NCBI RefSeq assembly: GCF_034314105.1
Contig: NZ_JAVIWJ010000001.1
Location: forward strand, 2,605,501-2,669,500
Source: Pseudomonas sp. AB6
Lineage (GTDB): Bacteria; Pseudomonadota; Gammaproteobacteria; Pseudomonadales; Pseudomonadaceae
DNA: 64,000 nucleotides
Direction of reading: 5' to 3'
The notes under the pieces are model-generated. The model was not told where the DNA came from and did no database searches. It saw only the letters and a program-made list of their open reading frames with translations. The position numbers were made by a program, and so were the translations under genes. This document shows positions 49,652-59,532 of the stretch, one piece after another. Position 1 is the first letter of the stretch. Every line of letters begins with the position of its first letter.

Positions 49652-49714
49652 ACGCGTACAACATTCACTACTTATTTGCGCTTTGCTGTGTGCTTTACGC
49701 TGTAAGTGGCGCGC

Positions 49715-49743
49715 ATTCTATGGATGCGGGGGCAGGTCGTCAA
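49715..49743 (-). promoter_or_regulatory. Strong sigma-70 promoter of the tRNA operon
   Basis: On the minus strand TTGACG and TAGAAT are separated by exactly 17 bases and followed by a GCGCGCC discriminator, the G+C-rich type typical of stringently controlled stable-RNA promoters. Confidence 0.85.
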
Positions 49744-49916
49744 CCCCCATCTATAAATTTATCTAAATCAATGACTTCCCTATGGTTTATGTATGCTGGT
49801 CACCAAACGGGCGCCTGTTTATCAGCGCCGTTAGTTTGACAGACATGCATTGCACTATCGGCCCACTGGGTTAAACACTACACTCAGCCGACAAATACCC
49901 GAACGAGGTTTCCACG

Positions 49917-50687
49917 GTGACACCACTCATAATCACCCTCCTGGTTGTTGCCGGCATTGCAATTCTGATTGCCATCGGTTTTCTCAATCATGTAGCCGAA
50001 AACAAGAAGCTGGAGCGTGCGCGCCTCAAGATAGAGCTTACTGATCGATTACGCCGTTGCGGCGAGATTACCGAAACGTTTCCAGGCCAGTTAATGACGC
50101 CGGATCTCAAGCTGCTGCTCACGCGACTGGAACTCAACGTCAACACCCGGCTGCTTACACTTGACAGAAGCAATAGCGCAATTCGGGAGCGTATTGCCGA
50201 GCTGACAGCGCTGATTAACCTGGGTGACAAGATTCCGGTCAATAATCCCCCTAGTCCGATTCAAACCGAAGCCAAAGCCAAGGACGTGCGCTTTCTATTG
50301 GAAGCATTACATGGTCAGGTCACTCGGGCCGCCCATGACGGTTTTTTGCCGAACAACGAAGCCAAGCAATGGATAAAACAGATACGCCACATCATGGTGG
50401 TGCTTCATATCGAATTTTTTAACAACCTTGGGCAACACGCCTTGGCTCATGAACAGCCGGGACAAGCACGATTGGCATTTGAGCGCGGCGTGCAATATCT
50501 GCGCAAACAGCCTGAGCCGGCGGTTTATCATGAGCAGCTTATTTATCTGGAAAAGCTTTTGGCGCGTTGCAATTCAATGGTGTTAGCCGTGACTGCGGCG
50601 GTTGAAGGCGAGGAAAACGAATTGACCGACGGCCTGAAGACTGACGATGCAAACGCAGAATGGAAAAAGAAAGCCGTCTACGACTGA
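49917..50687 (+). CDS. Conserved single-helix membrane protein, PA2820-like
   Basis: 256 residues starting at a GTG with GAGG about 9 bases upstream. One N-terminal transmembrane helix (PLIITLLVVAGIAILIAIGF) is followed by a long, mostly helical cytoplasmic region with coiled-coil potential (about 30-95) and a TPR-like stretch (ALAHEQPGQARLAFERGVQY). I recognise it only as a conserved pseudomonad protein beside the Glu/Gly tRNAs; function unknown. Confidence 0.82.
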   Translation: MTPLIITLLVVAGIAILIAIGFLNHVAENKKLERARLKIELTDRLRRCGEITETFPGQLMTPDLKLLLTRLELNVNTRLLTLDRSNSAIRERIAELTALINLGDKIPVNNPPSPIQTEAKAKDVRFLLEALHGQVTRAAHDGFLPNNEAKQWIKQIRHIMVVLHIEFFNNLGQHALAHEQPGQARLAFERGVQYLRKQPEPAVYHEQLIYLEKLLARCNSMVLAVTAAVEGEENELTDGLKTDDANAEWKKKAVYD

Positions 50688-50738
50688 TGCATTAATACGT
50701 GCGGCAGACACGCTTGGGCGTGCCTGCTCTCATCAGAT

Positions 50739-51224
50739 TTACTCGCACGTCGTAAGCTTCAAAAATATTGCCACCAACTGTTCAATCCCCGCCTGATCAA
50801 CCTCCGAGAAGCGTCCGATATTCGGGCTATCCAGATCCAGCACGCCAATCAACCGGCCGTCTTTGATTAATGGCACCACCAGTTCGCTAGCGGAGGCGCT
50901 GTCACAGGCAATGTGCCCGTCAAATTCATTGACATCCCTGACCCGCTGAGTGTTCCGACTGGCCGCCGCAGTGCCGCATACCCCGCGGCCAAAAGGGATT
51001 CGTACGCAAGCAATCTGACCCTGAAATGGCCCTAGCACTAACTCTTCGTCCCGTGCGAGATAGAATCCAGCCCAATTTAAATCGTCGAGCTGGCTGAACA
51101 AGAACGCCGAAAACTGTGCGGCATTGGCAATAAAATCACGCTCGTTTGCCAACAATGATTCCAACTGTGCCGTCAGCAAGGTATAGCCGTTGAGGCCGAC
51201 GCCGCTACTTTGCAAATCAATCAT
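50739..51224 (-). CDS. msrC: Free methionine-(R)-sulfoxide reductase, GAF-domain type
   Basis: 161-residue single GAF domain. The three conserved cysteines of fRMsr enzymes are present in IACVRIPFGRGVCGTAAA and HIACDSASASE, with ELVVPL and GVLDLDSP motifs following. It reduces free Met-R-sulfoxide using thioredoxin. The start overlaps the stop of the DUF815 gene by 4 bases (ATGA), so the two are coupled. Its closeness to gpx and msrB suggests an oxidative-damage neighbourhood. Confidence 0.93.
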   Translation of the reverse strand: MIDLQSSGVGLNGYTLLTAQLESLLANERDFIANAAQFSAFLFSQLDDLNWAGFYLARDEELVLGPFQGQIACVRIPFGRGVCGTAAASRNTQRVRDVNEFDGHIACDSASASELVVPLIKDGRLIGVLDLDSPNIGRFSEVDQAGIEQLVAIFLKLTTCE

Positions 51225-52111
51225 GCTTGCTGCTCCAACAATTTAAGACCCACCCAGTAACGCGCGAACTGGTAAGCGCAACGGCCGTTACGATTGCCAC
51301 GGCCGGTGGCCCAGCGCACCGCAGCGATGTCCAATTCTTCATCGCGCCGCCACGCCAGACCCGATTTCGAGGCCACTTCACTGATCCAGTGTTCGACCAC
51401 ACTAAGGAAGTGCTCTTGAGTAAACGGATAGAACGACAGCCACAAGCCAAACCGGTCGGATAAGGCAATCTTGTCTTCTACACCTTCGCTTGGGTGAATC
51501 TCACCATCTACTTGCTTCCAGTTCTCGTTGTCACTGGCTTTTTCGGGGACCAAATGACGGCGATTGGACGTGGCATACAGCAATACGTTGTCGGGTGCTT
51601 GCTCCAGCGAACCGTCCAAAACACTTTTTAATACTCGATAATCACTTTCCCCTGCTTCAAACGACAGGTCATCGCAAAACAGCACAAACCGCTGGGGCAA
51701 GGTTTGCAATTGCTCTACAACACGCGGCAAGTCACCCAAATGATCGCGCTCAATCTCAATCAGACGCAGACCATCTTTGTGGTTCTCAGCCAGCAGTGCC
51801 CGCACCAGCGACGATTTTCCCGTGCCGCGCGATCCCCAGAGCAACGCATGGTTGGCGGGCAAGCCGTCGATGAACTGGCGAGTGTTACGTGCGAGCTGAT
51901 CGCGCTGGCGATCAACACCAATCAAATCGGATAAGCGCATGTCAAGGCTTACCGCCAGCGGCATTAAATAACCAGAACGACCTTCCTGCACCCAGCGTGC
52001 AGCCAGACTATGGGTCCAGTCTACGGGCGTACGCAGGGCCGGCAACATAGGCTCCAATCGAGCTAAAACGGCGTCGGCCCGCTCGAGAAATGTTATTAAC
52101 CGAGAGTCCAC
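51221..52111 (-). CDS. DUF815 family P-loop ATPase
   Basis: 296 residues with Walker A LLWGSRGTGKSSLVRA (near residue 90), Walker B RFVLFCDDLSFE, the sensor-like VLLYATSNRRHL and an arginine-finger-type DRFGLWLSFYPF region. This is the AAA+-like DUF815 family, whose role is not established. It starts at a GTG with GGAGACATT directly upstream. It overlaps msrC and is divergent from the hybrid kinase gene with 45 bases between starts. Confidence 0.9.
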   Translation of the reverse strand: MDSRLITFLERADAVLARLEPMLPALRTPVDWTHSLAARWVQEGRSGYLMPLAVSLDMRLSDLIGVDRQRDQLARNTRQFIDGLPANHALLWGSRGTGKSSLVRALLAENHKDGLRLIEIERDHLGDLPRVVEQLQTLPQRFVLFCDDLSFEAGESDYRVLKSVLDGSLEQAPDNVLLYATSNRRHLVPEKASDNENWKQVDGEIHPSEGVEDKIALSDRFGLWLSFYPFTQEHFLSVVEHWISEVASKSGLAWRRDEELDIAAVRWATGRGNRNGRCAYQFARYWVGLKLLEQQA

Positions 52112-52156
52112 AATGTCTCCTTAATTAAACTGATTAAACGCAAGCCGCGATCAGCT

Positions 52157-54514
52157 ATGCTACTTCGCGATGGCAAACGAGGAATGGCGCTGCCCATGGA
52201 TATATCGTTCACCCACCGCCTGTCGTTCAAGCAAGCGCGTTTGACAGTATTGGTCGGCTTCATTTTAGGAATCCTGCTTAGCATGGTTCAAATCGCCCTC
52301 GATTATGCCAGCGAAGATGCATCGATCGATCGCGAAATTCGTTCCTTGCTGGAAATCAGTCACAATCCGGCATCGCGGATCGCCTACAACATCGACGCGG
52401 AACTAGCTCAGGAGTTAACCCTCGGGTTATTGCACTCCCCTGCTGTCGTAGGTGTTCGGTTAAGCGACAATAACAACATAACCCTCGCCAGCGTCGAGCG
52501 CCCGCCGGTTCAAAGCCGCTACCGGATCGTCAGCGATTTCCTTTTTGGTGCAAGCCGTGAATTCGAAGACTCGCTGCATCTGGATCACATGCCGCTTGAG
52601 CCCATGGGTACGCTGCACCTGACGGTGGACACTTTCGCTTTTGGCGGCCACTTCTTGCAGCGCGCCGAAATCACCTTGGTCAATGGTTTTGCCCGCAGCT
52701 TGCTGTTAAGCGTCATTCTGTTATTGCTGTTCTACATCACCCTGACCAAGCCGCTAGTAGAAGTAATACGCGCACTCAGTGAAAGCGACCCGCGCCGGTT
52801 GGACCAGCCGCCATTGCCCTGTCCACCTGAGCATGAGAAAGACGAGATCGGGGTGCTGGTGCAGGTCGCCAATCAGCAGTTCAGAACAGTTGCCAGTGAG
52901 TTTGCTCGGCGTCGGATTGCTGAAAACCAACTCAACGACCATTTGGATGAGTTGGAAAACATCGTCTCTGCGCGCACCACCGAACTCAAAGCCACCAACA
53001 GTCGTCTCAGCCTATCCAACGACGAGCTGCTCGTGGCGCGCAGCACAGCCTTAGACATGGCGCATGCGCGCGCAGCTTTCCTGGCAAATATGAGCCATGA
53101 GATACGCACACCGCTTAACGGTTTACTGGGCATGCTTTCGCTGTCACTGGACAGTCCGCTTAATGCAGAGCAGCGCCAACAACTGTCAATTGCCCATGAC
53201 TCGGGCAAGGTATTGGTGGAGTTACTCAACGATATTCTTGACCTGTCTAAGTTCGATGCAGGTCAACTAGAGCTGGAAAATATTCCTTTCGACCTGGGTG
53301 CATTGGTAGAAGATACGGCCAATCTGCTGTCGCAAAACGCGGCGCCCAGTGTTGAACTGGCATGTTTGATCGACCCGCGGTTTCCAGCATTGGTCATGGG
53401 CGACCCGACTCGAGTCCGGCAGATCGTCAGCAACCTGTTGTCAAACGCCTTGAAATTCACGCGTTTTGGCCGAGTCGACGTTCGTCTGAGCACACACGGC
53501 AACGGTATTAGAATCGACGTCAGCGACACCGGCATTGGGATTGCGGTAAACGATCAGGCAAAAATTTTTCAACCGTTTACTCAAGCAGCGGCCGGTATCA
53601 CTCGTCAGTACGGAGGCACCGGCCTCGGCTTGGCACTGACGCATAATTTGTGTGGCGCAATGGAAGGCCGGTTGAGTGTGGAGTCTAAGGTCGATTTTGG
53701 CAGTCGCTTCAGTGTGGATCTGCCGTTGATCTCCCATACGCCTGCGCCTGTACTGGGAGAACTCAAAGGGCGCGTAATTGCTGTGACCCCAGCGGGAAGT
53801 GGTCTGGCCGAACTATTGGCCAGCCTGCTACCTGGCTGGGGAATTGATTATCAGCAGCGCAGTATCGGCGACAGCTTGTATGGCTTGAATGCAGACCTGT
53901 TGATTACCGATTGCCCAGAGTGCTTATTGGGACTGCGCCCTGCCATTATCGCGCCCATCCTGTTAGTAACGGCTTATGGCAACTTTATGCCCAGCGAGGA
54001 GGTGATCGCCCTCTCACCGCTGCATCAACAGGCCCGCCCGCTGGCCCGGAATGCGTTGTACCAAATATTGCGCCGCACGCTGCTGCCTGAAGAACAGCTC
54101 TCGCGGGAACGGCTGTTGCGAGAAAAGGCACCCACCCACCGTGCGCGAATTTTGCTGGTGGAAGATAATCCGGTGAACCAACTGGTGGCCAAGGGTATGT
54201 TGAGCAAACTGGGCTGCGAAGTTGTTGTCAGTGGACACGGCGCCCAAGCCCTTGAGCAACTTGAGGAGCAGGACTTCGATCTGGTGTTGATGGACTGCAA
54301 TATGCCAGTAATGGATGGCTACGAAGCCAGCCGTCAGATTCGCCAAAGCGGACGCTGGCCGCAGCTACCGATCATCGCCCTTACCGCCAACGCGATGCCT
54401 GAAGAACGCGAACATTGCCGCGCCGCCGGCATGAGCGACTATCTGGCCAAACCCTTTCGTCGTGAAGAACTGATCAGCTTGCTGGATCTGTGGTTAAAGC
54501 CGCTAGGCCCCTGA
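52157..54514 (+). CDS. sagS: Hybrid sensor histidine kinase / response regulator, SagS-like
   Basis: 785 residues. Order: transmembrane helix about 28-48, periplasmic sensor about 50-180, transmembrane helix about 183-205, HAMP-like linker, coiled coil, HisKA with phospho-accepting H314 in ANMSHEIRTPLNG, HATPase (NLLSNALKFT, DTGIGI, GGTGLGL) and a C-terminal receiver with D713 in LMDCNMPVMDGYEA. Length, architecture and the gpx-msrB neighbours match P. aeruginosa SagS (PA2824), which signals to HptB and the Gac/Rsm network during surface attachment. The start is uncertain: ATGs at 52184 and 52196 are also in frame. The gene name is inferred from synteny. Confidence 0.85.
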   Translation: MLLRDGKRGMALPMDISFTHRLSFKQARLTVLVGFILGILLSMVQIALDYASEDASIDREIRSLLEISHNPASRIAYNIDAELAQELTLGLLHSPAVVGVRLSDNNNITLASVERPPVQSRYRIVSDFLFGASREFEDSLHLDHMPLEPMGTLHLTVDTFAFGGHFLQRAEITLVNGFARSLLLSVILLLLFYITLTKPLVEVIRALSESDPRRLDQPPLPCPPEHEKDEIGVLVQVANQQFRTVASEFARRRIAENQLNDHLDELENIVSARTTELKATNSRLSLSNDELLVARSTALDMAHARAAFLANMSHEIRTPLNGLLGMLSLSLDSPLNAEQRQQLSIAHDSGKVLVELLNDILDLSKFDAGQLELENIPFDLGALVEDTANLLSQNAAPSVELACLIDPRFPALVMGDPTRVRQIVSNLLSNALKFTRFGRVDVRLSTHGNGIRIDVSDTGIGIAVNDQAKIFQPFTQAAAGITRQYGGTGLGLALTHNLCGAMEGRLSVESKVDFGSRFSVDLPLISHTPAPVLGELKGRVIAVTPAGSGLAELLASLLPGWGIDYQQRSIGDSLYGLNADLLITDCPECLLGLRPAIIAPILLVTAYGNFMPSEEVIALSPLHQQARPLARNALYQILRRTLLPEEQLSRERLLREKAPTHRARILLVEDNPVNQLVAKGMLSKLGCEVVVSGHGAQALEQLEEQDFDLVLMDCNMPVMDGYEASRQIRQSGRWPQLPIIALTANAMPEEREHCRAAGMSDYLAKPFRREELISLLDLWLKPLGP

Positions 54515-54551
54515 GTCCTTGGCGCAATACTCGGTTGGAGTGCGTCAATCA

Positions 54552-55037
54552 TTACTTCAACAGCGCTTCGATTTCGCTGGCCAGGTCTTGCGGCTTAGTC
54601 AACGGTGCGAAGCGTTTGACCAATTTACCGTCTTTACCTATTAGAAATTTAGTGAAATTCCACTTGATACGCTCCGACCCCAACACTCCAGGCGCCTGCT
54701 TTTTCAGCTGGACGAACAGTGGATGGGCCTCACTGCCGTTAACATCAATTTTTTTGAACAGAGGAAAACTGACCCCGAAATTTAATTCGCAAAAATCGGA
54801 AATCGCGCTTTCATTGCCCGGTTCCTGATGACCGAACTGATTGCATGGAAAACCCAGCACCACCAAGCCTTGATCCTTGTAGGTCTGCCAAAGCTTCTCA
54901 AGGCCTTTGTACTGCGGGGTGAAGCCACACTTGCTAGCGGTGTTAACCACTAAAACCGCTTTGCCAGCAAAATCCGCCAGGGTTTTCTGCTCACCTTTAA
55001 TAGTCGTGCACGGGATGGTCAGCAGATTTTCGCTCAT
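54552..55037 (-). CDS. gpx: Glutathione peroxidase (cysteine type)
   Basis: Reduces hydrogen peroxide and organic peroxides; bacterial members generally use thioredoxin or glutathione. 161 residues; the peroxidatic cysteine is C37 in [10 protein letters not shown], with the Gln in [13 protein letters not shown] and Trp in KWNFTKFL completing the active-site set. No selenocysteine. It is convergent with sagS, 37 bases apart, and lies near msrB. The peroxide-sensing ospR regulator that often adjoins gpx is not present. Confidence 0.96.
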   Translation of the reverse strand: MSENLLTIPCTTIKGEQKTLADFAGKAVLVVNTASKCGFTPQYKGLEKLWQTYKDQGLVVLGFPCNQFGHQEPGNESAISDFCELNFGVSFPLFKKIDVNGSEAHPLFVQLKKQAPGVLGSERIKWNFTKFLIGKDGKLVKRFAPLTKPQDLASEIEALLK

Positions 55038-55151
55038 GGCAACACCTTCAAAAAAGAGTGGAATGTGTAGAAAACATAGTGCGCAATTGACTTGCGCACA
55101 ATTTAATTCATCCCATCAATATCAAGCCATAACAGGGTAGACCACGACTGG

Positions 55152-55547
55152 CTACTCGCGCGGAACCAAGTCCAGACACACCGAGTTAATGCAATAGCGC
55201 AGCCCGGTGGGCGCAGGGCCATCGGGAAAGACGTGGCCCAAGTGAGCGTCGCATTTGGCACACACTACTTCAGTGCGAATCATGCCGTGTGTCATGTCAC
55301 GAATTTCAATCACGGCACTGCCTTCGAGCGGAGCGTAGAAACTCGGCCAACCGCAGCCGGAGTCGAATTTCGTTTCAGAATCGAACAACGGCTCGTTGCA
55401 GCAAACGCAGTGATAAACGCCCGCTGTTTTGGTGCCGTTGTACTTGCCGGAAAACGGCCGCTCGGTTGCTTTGAGGCGACAAACGTTGTACTGCTCCGGA
55501 TCAAGCATCGCCTGCCATTCTTCGCGAGTTTTTTCCAGCTTTTCCAT
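55152..55547 (-). CDS. msrB: Peptide methionine-(R)-S-oxide reductase MsrB
   Basis: 131 residues from an ATG at 55547 with GGAGGGG 6 bases upstream. The two CxxC zinc pairs (CVCC and CAKC), the SGCGWPSFY motif and the catalytic cysteine in [10 protein letters not shown] are all present. It repairs Met-R-sulfoxide in proteins. It lies just upstream of gpx on the same strand and is divergent from the alaA-like aminotransferase. The frame runs 33 codons upstream without support. Confidence 0.97.
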   Translation of the reverse strand: MEKLEKTREEWQAMLDPEQYNVCRLKATERPFSGKYNGTKTAGVYHCVCCNEPLFDSETKFDSGCGWPSFYAPLEGSAVIEIRDMTHGMIRTEVVCAKCDAHLGHVFPDGPAPTGLRYCINSVCLDLVPRE

Positions 55548-55739
55548 GGGTACCCCTCCACAACTTAAAAAGCCCAATCTGTATCTTTTCCAAGGATCGG
55601 GCGGCACGTATGATTGCGCCTGGTTAGACGCCAGTCTGTCATCCACGTTTCACGCATACAAACCCATTTTCATGGCGTTCTGCTCGGCGATCCAGGTGAT
55701 GCTCACGCACTGGACCGTCCACTCTTGGGATCAATCACC

Positions 55740-56951
55740 ATGCAGGTCAGCAAATCGAACAAGCTCGCCAACGTCTGTTATGACATACGCGGGCCAGTGC
55801 TCAAGCACGCCAAACGCCTGGAGGAGGAAGGTCATCGTATCCTCAAGCTGAATATCGGCAACCCGGCGCCGTTTGGTTTCGAAGCGCCGGACGAAATTTT
55901 GCAGGACGTGATCCGCAATCTGCCGATGGCGCAGGGCTACAGCGATTCGAAAGGCCTGTTCAGCGCACGCAAGGCAGTCATGCAGTATTACCAGCAGAAG
56001 CAGGTAGAAGGTGTCGGCATCGAAGACATCTACTTGGGCAACGGCGTCTCCGAACTGATCGTGATGTCGATGCAGGCGCTGCTCAACAATGGCGACGAAG
56101 TGCTTATTCCTGCCCCGGACTACCCCCTTTGGACCGCAGCAGTGAGCTTGGCCGGCGGCAGTCCAGTGCATTACCTGTGCGACGAACAAGCGTACTGGTG
56201 GCCGGACCTGCAAGACATTAAGGCCAAGATCACGCCCAATACCAAGGCAATGGTCATCATCAACCCCAATAACCCGACAGGTGCGGTCTATCCCAAGGAA
56301 GTATTGTTGGGCATGCTGGAGTTGGCCCGCCAGCACAATCTGGTGGTGTTCTCTGACGAAATCTACGACAAGATTCTCTACGATGATGCGGTTCATATCG
56401 CCACCGCGTCATTGGCCCCGGACCTGCTCTGCCTGACCTTCAATGGTCTGTCAAAATCCTACCGGGTCGCGGGCTTCCGCTCCGGCTGGGTGGTTATTTC
56501 CGGCCCGAAACACAATGCCAAAAGCTACATTGAGGGCATCGACATACTGGCCAACATGCGCCTGTGTGCCAACGTACCGAGTCAACACGCGATCCAGACC
56601 GCTCTGGGTGGCTATCAAAGTATCAACGATCTGGTGCTGCCCGCTGGCCGCTTGCTGGAACAACGCAACCGTACATGGGAACTGCTTAATGACATTCCTG
56701 GCGTCAGTTGCGTAAAACCCATGGGCGCGCTGTACGCGTTCCCGCGTATCGACCCGAAAATTTGCCCGATCCACAATGACGAAAAGTTCGTCCTTGACCT
56801 GCTTTTATCGGAAAAGCTGCTAGTGGTACAAGGCACCGCCTTTAACTGGCCTTGGCCGGATCACTTCCGCGTAGTGACCCTACCGCGCGTCGATGACCTG
56901 GATATGGCAATCGGTCGAATCGGAAATTTTCTCAAGACTTATCGTCAGTAA
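55740..56951 (+). CDS. alaA: Pyridoxal-phosphate aminotransferase, AlaA-like
   Basis: 403 residues, class I/II fold type I aminotransferase close to E. coli AlaA (glutamate-pyruvate transaminase). PLP lysine in NGLSKSYRVAGFRSGW, the NPNNPTGAVYP asparagine and the SDEIYDKILYDD aspartate-tyrosine are present. The ATG at 55740 begins the family N terminus (QVSKSNKLANVCYDIRGP); the frame is open 42 codons further upstream. It is divergent from msrB. Confidence 0.93.
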   Translation: MQVSKSNKLANVCYDIRGPVLKHAKRLEEEGHRILKLNIGNPAPFGFEAPDEILQDVIRNLPMAQGYSDSKGLFSARKAVMQYYQQKQVEGVGIEDIYLGNGVSELIVMSMQALLNNGDEVLIPAPDYPLWTAAVSLAGGSPVHYLCDEQAYWWPDLQDIKAKITPNTKAMVIINPNNPTGAVYPKEVLLGMLELARQHNLVVFSDEIYDKILYDDAVHIATASLAPDLLCLTFNGLSKSYRVAGFRSGWVVISGPKHNAKSYIEGIDILANMRLCANVPSQHAIQTALGGYQSINDLVLPAGRLLEQRNRTWELLNDIPGVSCVKPMGALYAFPRIDPKICPIHNDEKFVLDLLLSEKLLVVQGTAFNWPWPDHFRVVTLPRVDDLDMAIGRIGNFLKTYRQ

Positions 56952-57177
56952 GCGAACTCCTCTAAACATGGGCGGCTTGAGAAGACCCCACAGCATGCCG
57001 CCTAACCTCAATTGGCTACGTAATGCTCCGATTTGCGAAGTACGCTGACACGCGAATTTTCGGTCGATGACCGGCAAACGACACAGTTTGAAATAGTCCC
57101 TCGGTTGAATCGCGACGGGCATCGCCTTATATACCCCGCATCACGTTACATATTTCCATGAGGAGACCGTTTCGACC

Positions 57178-58065
57178 ATGATGCGCATCTTGCTGTTTTT
57201 AGCCACAAACTTGGCGGTAGTGCTCATAGCCAGCATTACCCTGAGCCTTTTTGGCTTTAATGGAATAATGGCGGCCAATGGGGTTGATCTGAACCTCAAT
57301 CAGTTGCTGATTTTCTGTGCTGTTTTCGGCTTCGCCGGTTCGCTTTTTTCGCTGTTCATCTCCAAGTGGATGGCGAAGATGAGTACCGGCACCCAGGTCA
57401 TTTCTCAGCCGCGTACTCGTCATGAACAATGGCTACTGCAGACCGTTGAGCAATTATCCCGTGATGCTGGAATCAAAATGCCCGAAGTCGGCATCTTTCC
57501 CGCGTACGAGGCCAACGCCTTTGCCACGGGCTGGAATAAGAACGATGCACTGGTCGCCGTCAGCCAAGGCTTGCTGGAACGTTTTTCGCCGGATGAAGTG
57601 AAAGCGGTGTTGGCCCACGAAATAGGCCACGTTTCCAACGGCGACATGGTGACACTGGCTCTGGTGCAAGGCGTGGTGAACACCTTCGTCATGTTCTTCG
57701 CGCGGATCATCGGCAACTTTGTCGACAAGGTGATCTTCAAAAACGAAGAGGGCCAAGGTATGGCTTATTACATTGCGACCATTTTTGCCGAACTGGTACT
57801 GGGCTTTCTCGCCAGCTCCATCGTCATGTGGTTTTCGCGCAAACGCGAATACCGTGCTGACGAGGCTGGCGCCCGTTTGGCAGGCAAGAACGCGATGATT
57901 GGCGCCCTGCAACGTCTGCGCTCGGAGCAAGGCGTGCCGGTACAAATGCCGGATAGCCTAACCGCCTTTGGCATCAATGGCGGCCTCAAGCACGGCTTGG
58001 CCGGTTTGTTCATGAGCCATCCGGCCCTGGAAGATCGCATTGAGGCGCTTCGTCGTCTCGCCTGA
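57178..58065 (+). CDS. htpX: Heat-shock membrane metalloprotease HtpX
   Basis: Inner-membrane zinc protease that, with FtsH, degrades misfolded membrane proteins. 295 residues with two N-terminal membrane helices (about 4-24, 38-58), the HEIGH zinc site (H147, E148, H151), two more hydrophobic segments (about 158-180, 195-215) and the third ligand in [14 protein letters not shown] lies 13 bases before the first ATG and 16 before the second. A terminator follows the stop. Confidence 0.96.
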   Translation: MMRILLFLATNLAVVLIASITLSLFGFNGIMAANGVDLNLNQLLIFCAVFGFAGSLFSLFISKWMAKMSTGTQVISQPRTRHEQWLLQTVEQLSRDAGIKMPEVGIFPAYEANAFATGWNKNDALVAVSQGLLERFSPDEVKAVLAHEIGHVSNGDMVTLALVQGVVNTFVMFFARIIGNFVDKVIFKNEEGQGMAYYIATIFAELVLGFLASSIVMWFSRKREYRADEAGARLAGKNAMIGALQRLRSEQGVPVQMPDSLTAFGINGGLKHGLAGLFMSHPALEDRIEALRRLA

Positions 58066-58087
58066 TAAGCTTCACAACGTGTGACGA

Positions 58088-58112
58088 AAGGGCGACGCAA
58101 GTCGCCCTTTTG
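58088..58112 (+). terminator. Terminator after htpX
   Basis: A 9-base stem (aagggcgac / gtcgccctt) with a GCAA tetraloop followed by TTGCTT; a compact intrinsic terminator. Confidence 0.85.
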
Positions 58113-58136
58113 CTTATCTGGCTGAAGGAATAACCC

Positions 58137-58787
58137 ATGCGCCACTTCGCCCTAGGCTGCATCACCCTTATCGCTTTAAGCGGCTGCCAAAGTGCATATT
58201 TCGCTGCAATGGATAAAGCTGGCATTCCAAAACGCCAAATGTTGGCTGGCCGAATCGAGGACGCGCGCGAGGCGCAGAAGGACACCAGTAAGCACTTATC
58301 CAGCGCGCTGGAAAGCTATCGGCGGGTGGTGCATTTCGACGGCGGCGATCTTGAGAAGCGCTACGACGTGCTAAATGACGATTATCAAGCCAGCGTTAAA
58401 AGTGCTGACGCCATTCATCAACGAATCGATTCCGTTGAAAACGTCGCCAATGCGTTGTTTGACGAATGGAACGCCGAACTTGATCAATACACTCGCCAAG
58501 ACCTGCGGGCGGCCAGCGCGAAGGAATTGGATCGTACCCAAACCGAATACCGCACCCTGTTAGCCACAATGAAAACCGCTGAAAGCCGTATCCCGCCGGT
58601 CCTCAACGTACTGCATGATCAAGTGCTGTTTCTCAAACATAACCTCAACGCCCAAGCAATTGGGGTGCTCAAAGACGAAAGCGGCACTGTGCAAAACAAC
58701 GTCTATCAATTGCTCAAAGACATGCAGCGCTCCATAGACAGCTCCGATGCGTTCTTGCGCCACCTACAAAGCAGGACCGCGCCGTAA
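58137..58787 (+). CDS. DUF2959 family lipoprotein
   Basis: 216 residues with a lipoprotein signal peptide ending [10 protein letters not shown] (lipobox LSGC, cysteine about residue 18). The mature part is almost all alpha-helical with coiled-coil character, typical of DUF2959. Function unknown. The last 24 bases overlap the 3' end of the convergent tpm gene. Confidence 0.9.
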   Translation: MRHFALGCITLIALSGCQSAYFAAMDKAGIPKRQMLAGRIEDAREAQKDTSKHLSSALESYRRVVHFDGGDLEKRYDVLNDDYQASVKSADAIHQRIDSVENVANALFDEWNAELDQYTRQDLRAASAKELDRTQTEYRTLLATMKTAESRIPPVLNVLHDQVLFLKHNLNAQAIGVLKDESGTVQNNVYQLLKDMQRSIDSSDAFLRHLQSRTAP

Positions 58788-59429
58788 ATAATAGACACGC
58801 TCTTCCAGCCGCGTAACACCCCCGTTAAGGAATCTGCTGCTCGTGCCTAGCACATCGCAGATTTCCAGGAGTTGAATCCGCCAATCGGCTGCCAGCCGTT
58901 GCTGCACCTCGGCATCTGGCACCGCAAACGGCGGGCCCTCTATTTTCGATTGGTCGTAATCCAAAGTAATCAACAGCCCTTGGCAGATGGGCGGGAGTAT
59001 CTGCGCCAGATGTGCGGTATAGGATTTGCGCATCTCGGGCGGCAACGCGATCAGCGCCGCACGGTCGTACAACGCGGCACAGTCGACCACATCCCCAGCT
59101 GTCAGGGCAAAAAAATCGCCACACCACAGCTCAATTGATTCAGCGCTATAAACCTTGAAGGGACCGCGCTGGGTGACTGTCGCTACCAGTTGCTGCTCGC
59201 TAAAGAAGTCTTCCACCGCCTTTTGCGTCAGCTCGATGCCCATCACCTCAAACCCGTGCCCCGCCAACCATGCCAGATCAAGGCTTTTGCCACACAGCGG
59301 CACCAACACCTGAGTACCCGGCGCCAGCCCAAGCCCAGACCAGAATTGCTGTAGATGAGGGTTGACCTGCGGGAGATGAAAGCCTATTTGGTTGAGTGCC
59401 CAACGTTTTTGCCAAAAATCTGGTTCCAT
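58764..59429 (-). CDS. tpm: Thiopurine S-methyltransferase
   Basis: SAM-dependent methyltransferase; bacterial Tpm methylates selenium and tellurium oxyanions and thiopurines. About 221 residues from an ATG at 59429 with AGGAG 7 bases upstream ([18 protein letters not shown]). The SAM-binding [16 protein letters not shown] and [13 protein letters not shown] motifs are clear. It is convergent with and overlaps the DUF2959 gene by 24 bases. Confidence 0.96.
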   Translation of the reverse strand: MEPDFWQKRWALNQIGFHLPQVNPHLQQFWSGLGLAPGTQVLVPLCGKSLDLAWLAGHGFEVMGIELTQKAVEDFFSEQQLVATVTQRGPFKVYSAESIELWCGDFFALTAGDVVDCAALYDRAALIALPPEMRKSYTAHLAQILPPICQGLLITLDYDQSKIEGPPFAVPDAEVQQRLAADWRIQLLEICDVLGTSSRFLNGGVTRLEERVYYLRRGPAL

Positions 59430-59532
59430 ACTGACTCCTGATAATTCGATCAAATCAGGCTAAAACTTATATTAGATTTAGATCAATCTTTTGCCTGAAG
59501 ATGGTGCCATCTTAACGCTCAGGACTCCGACT

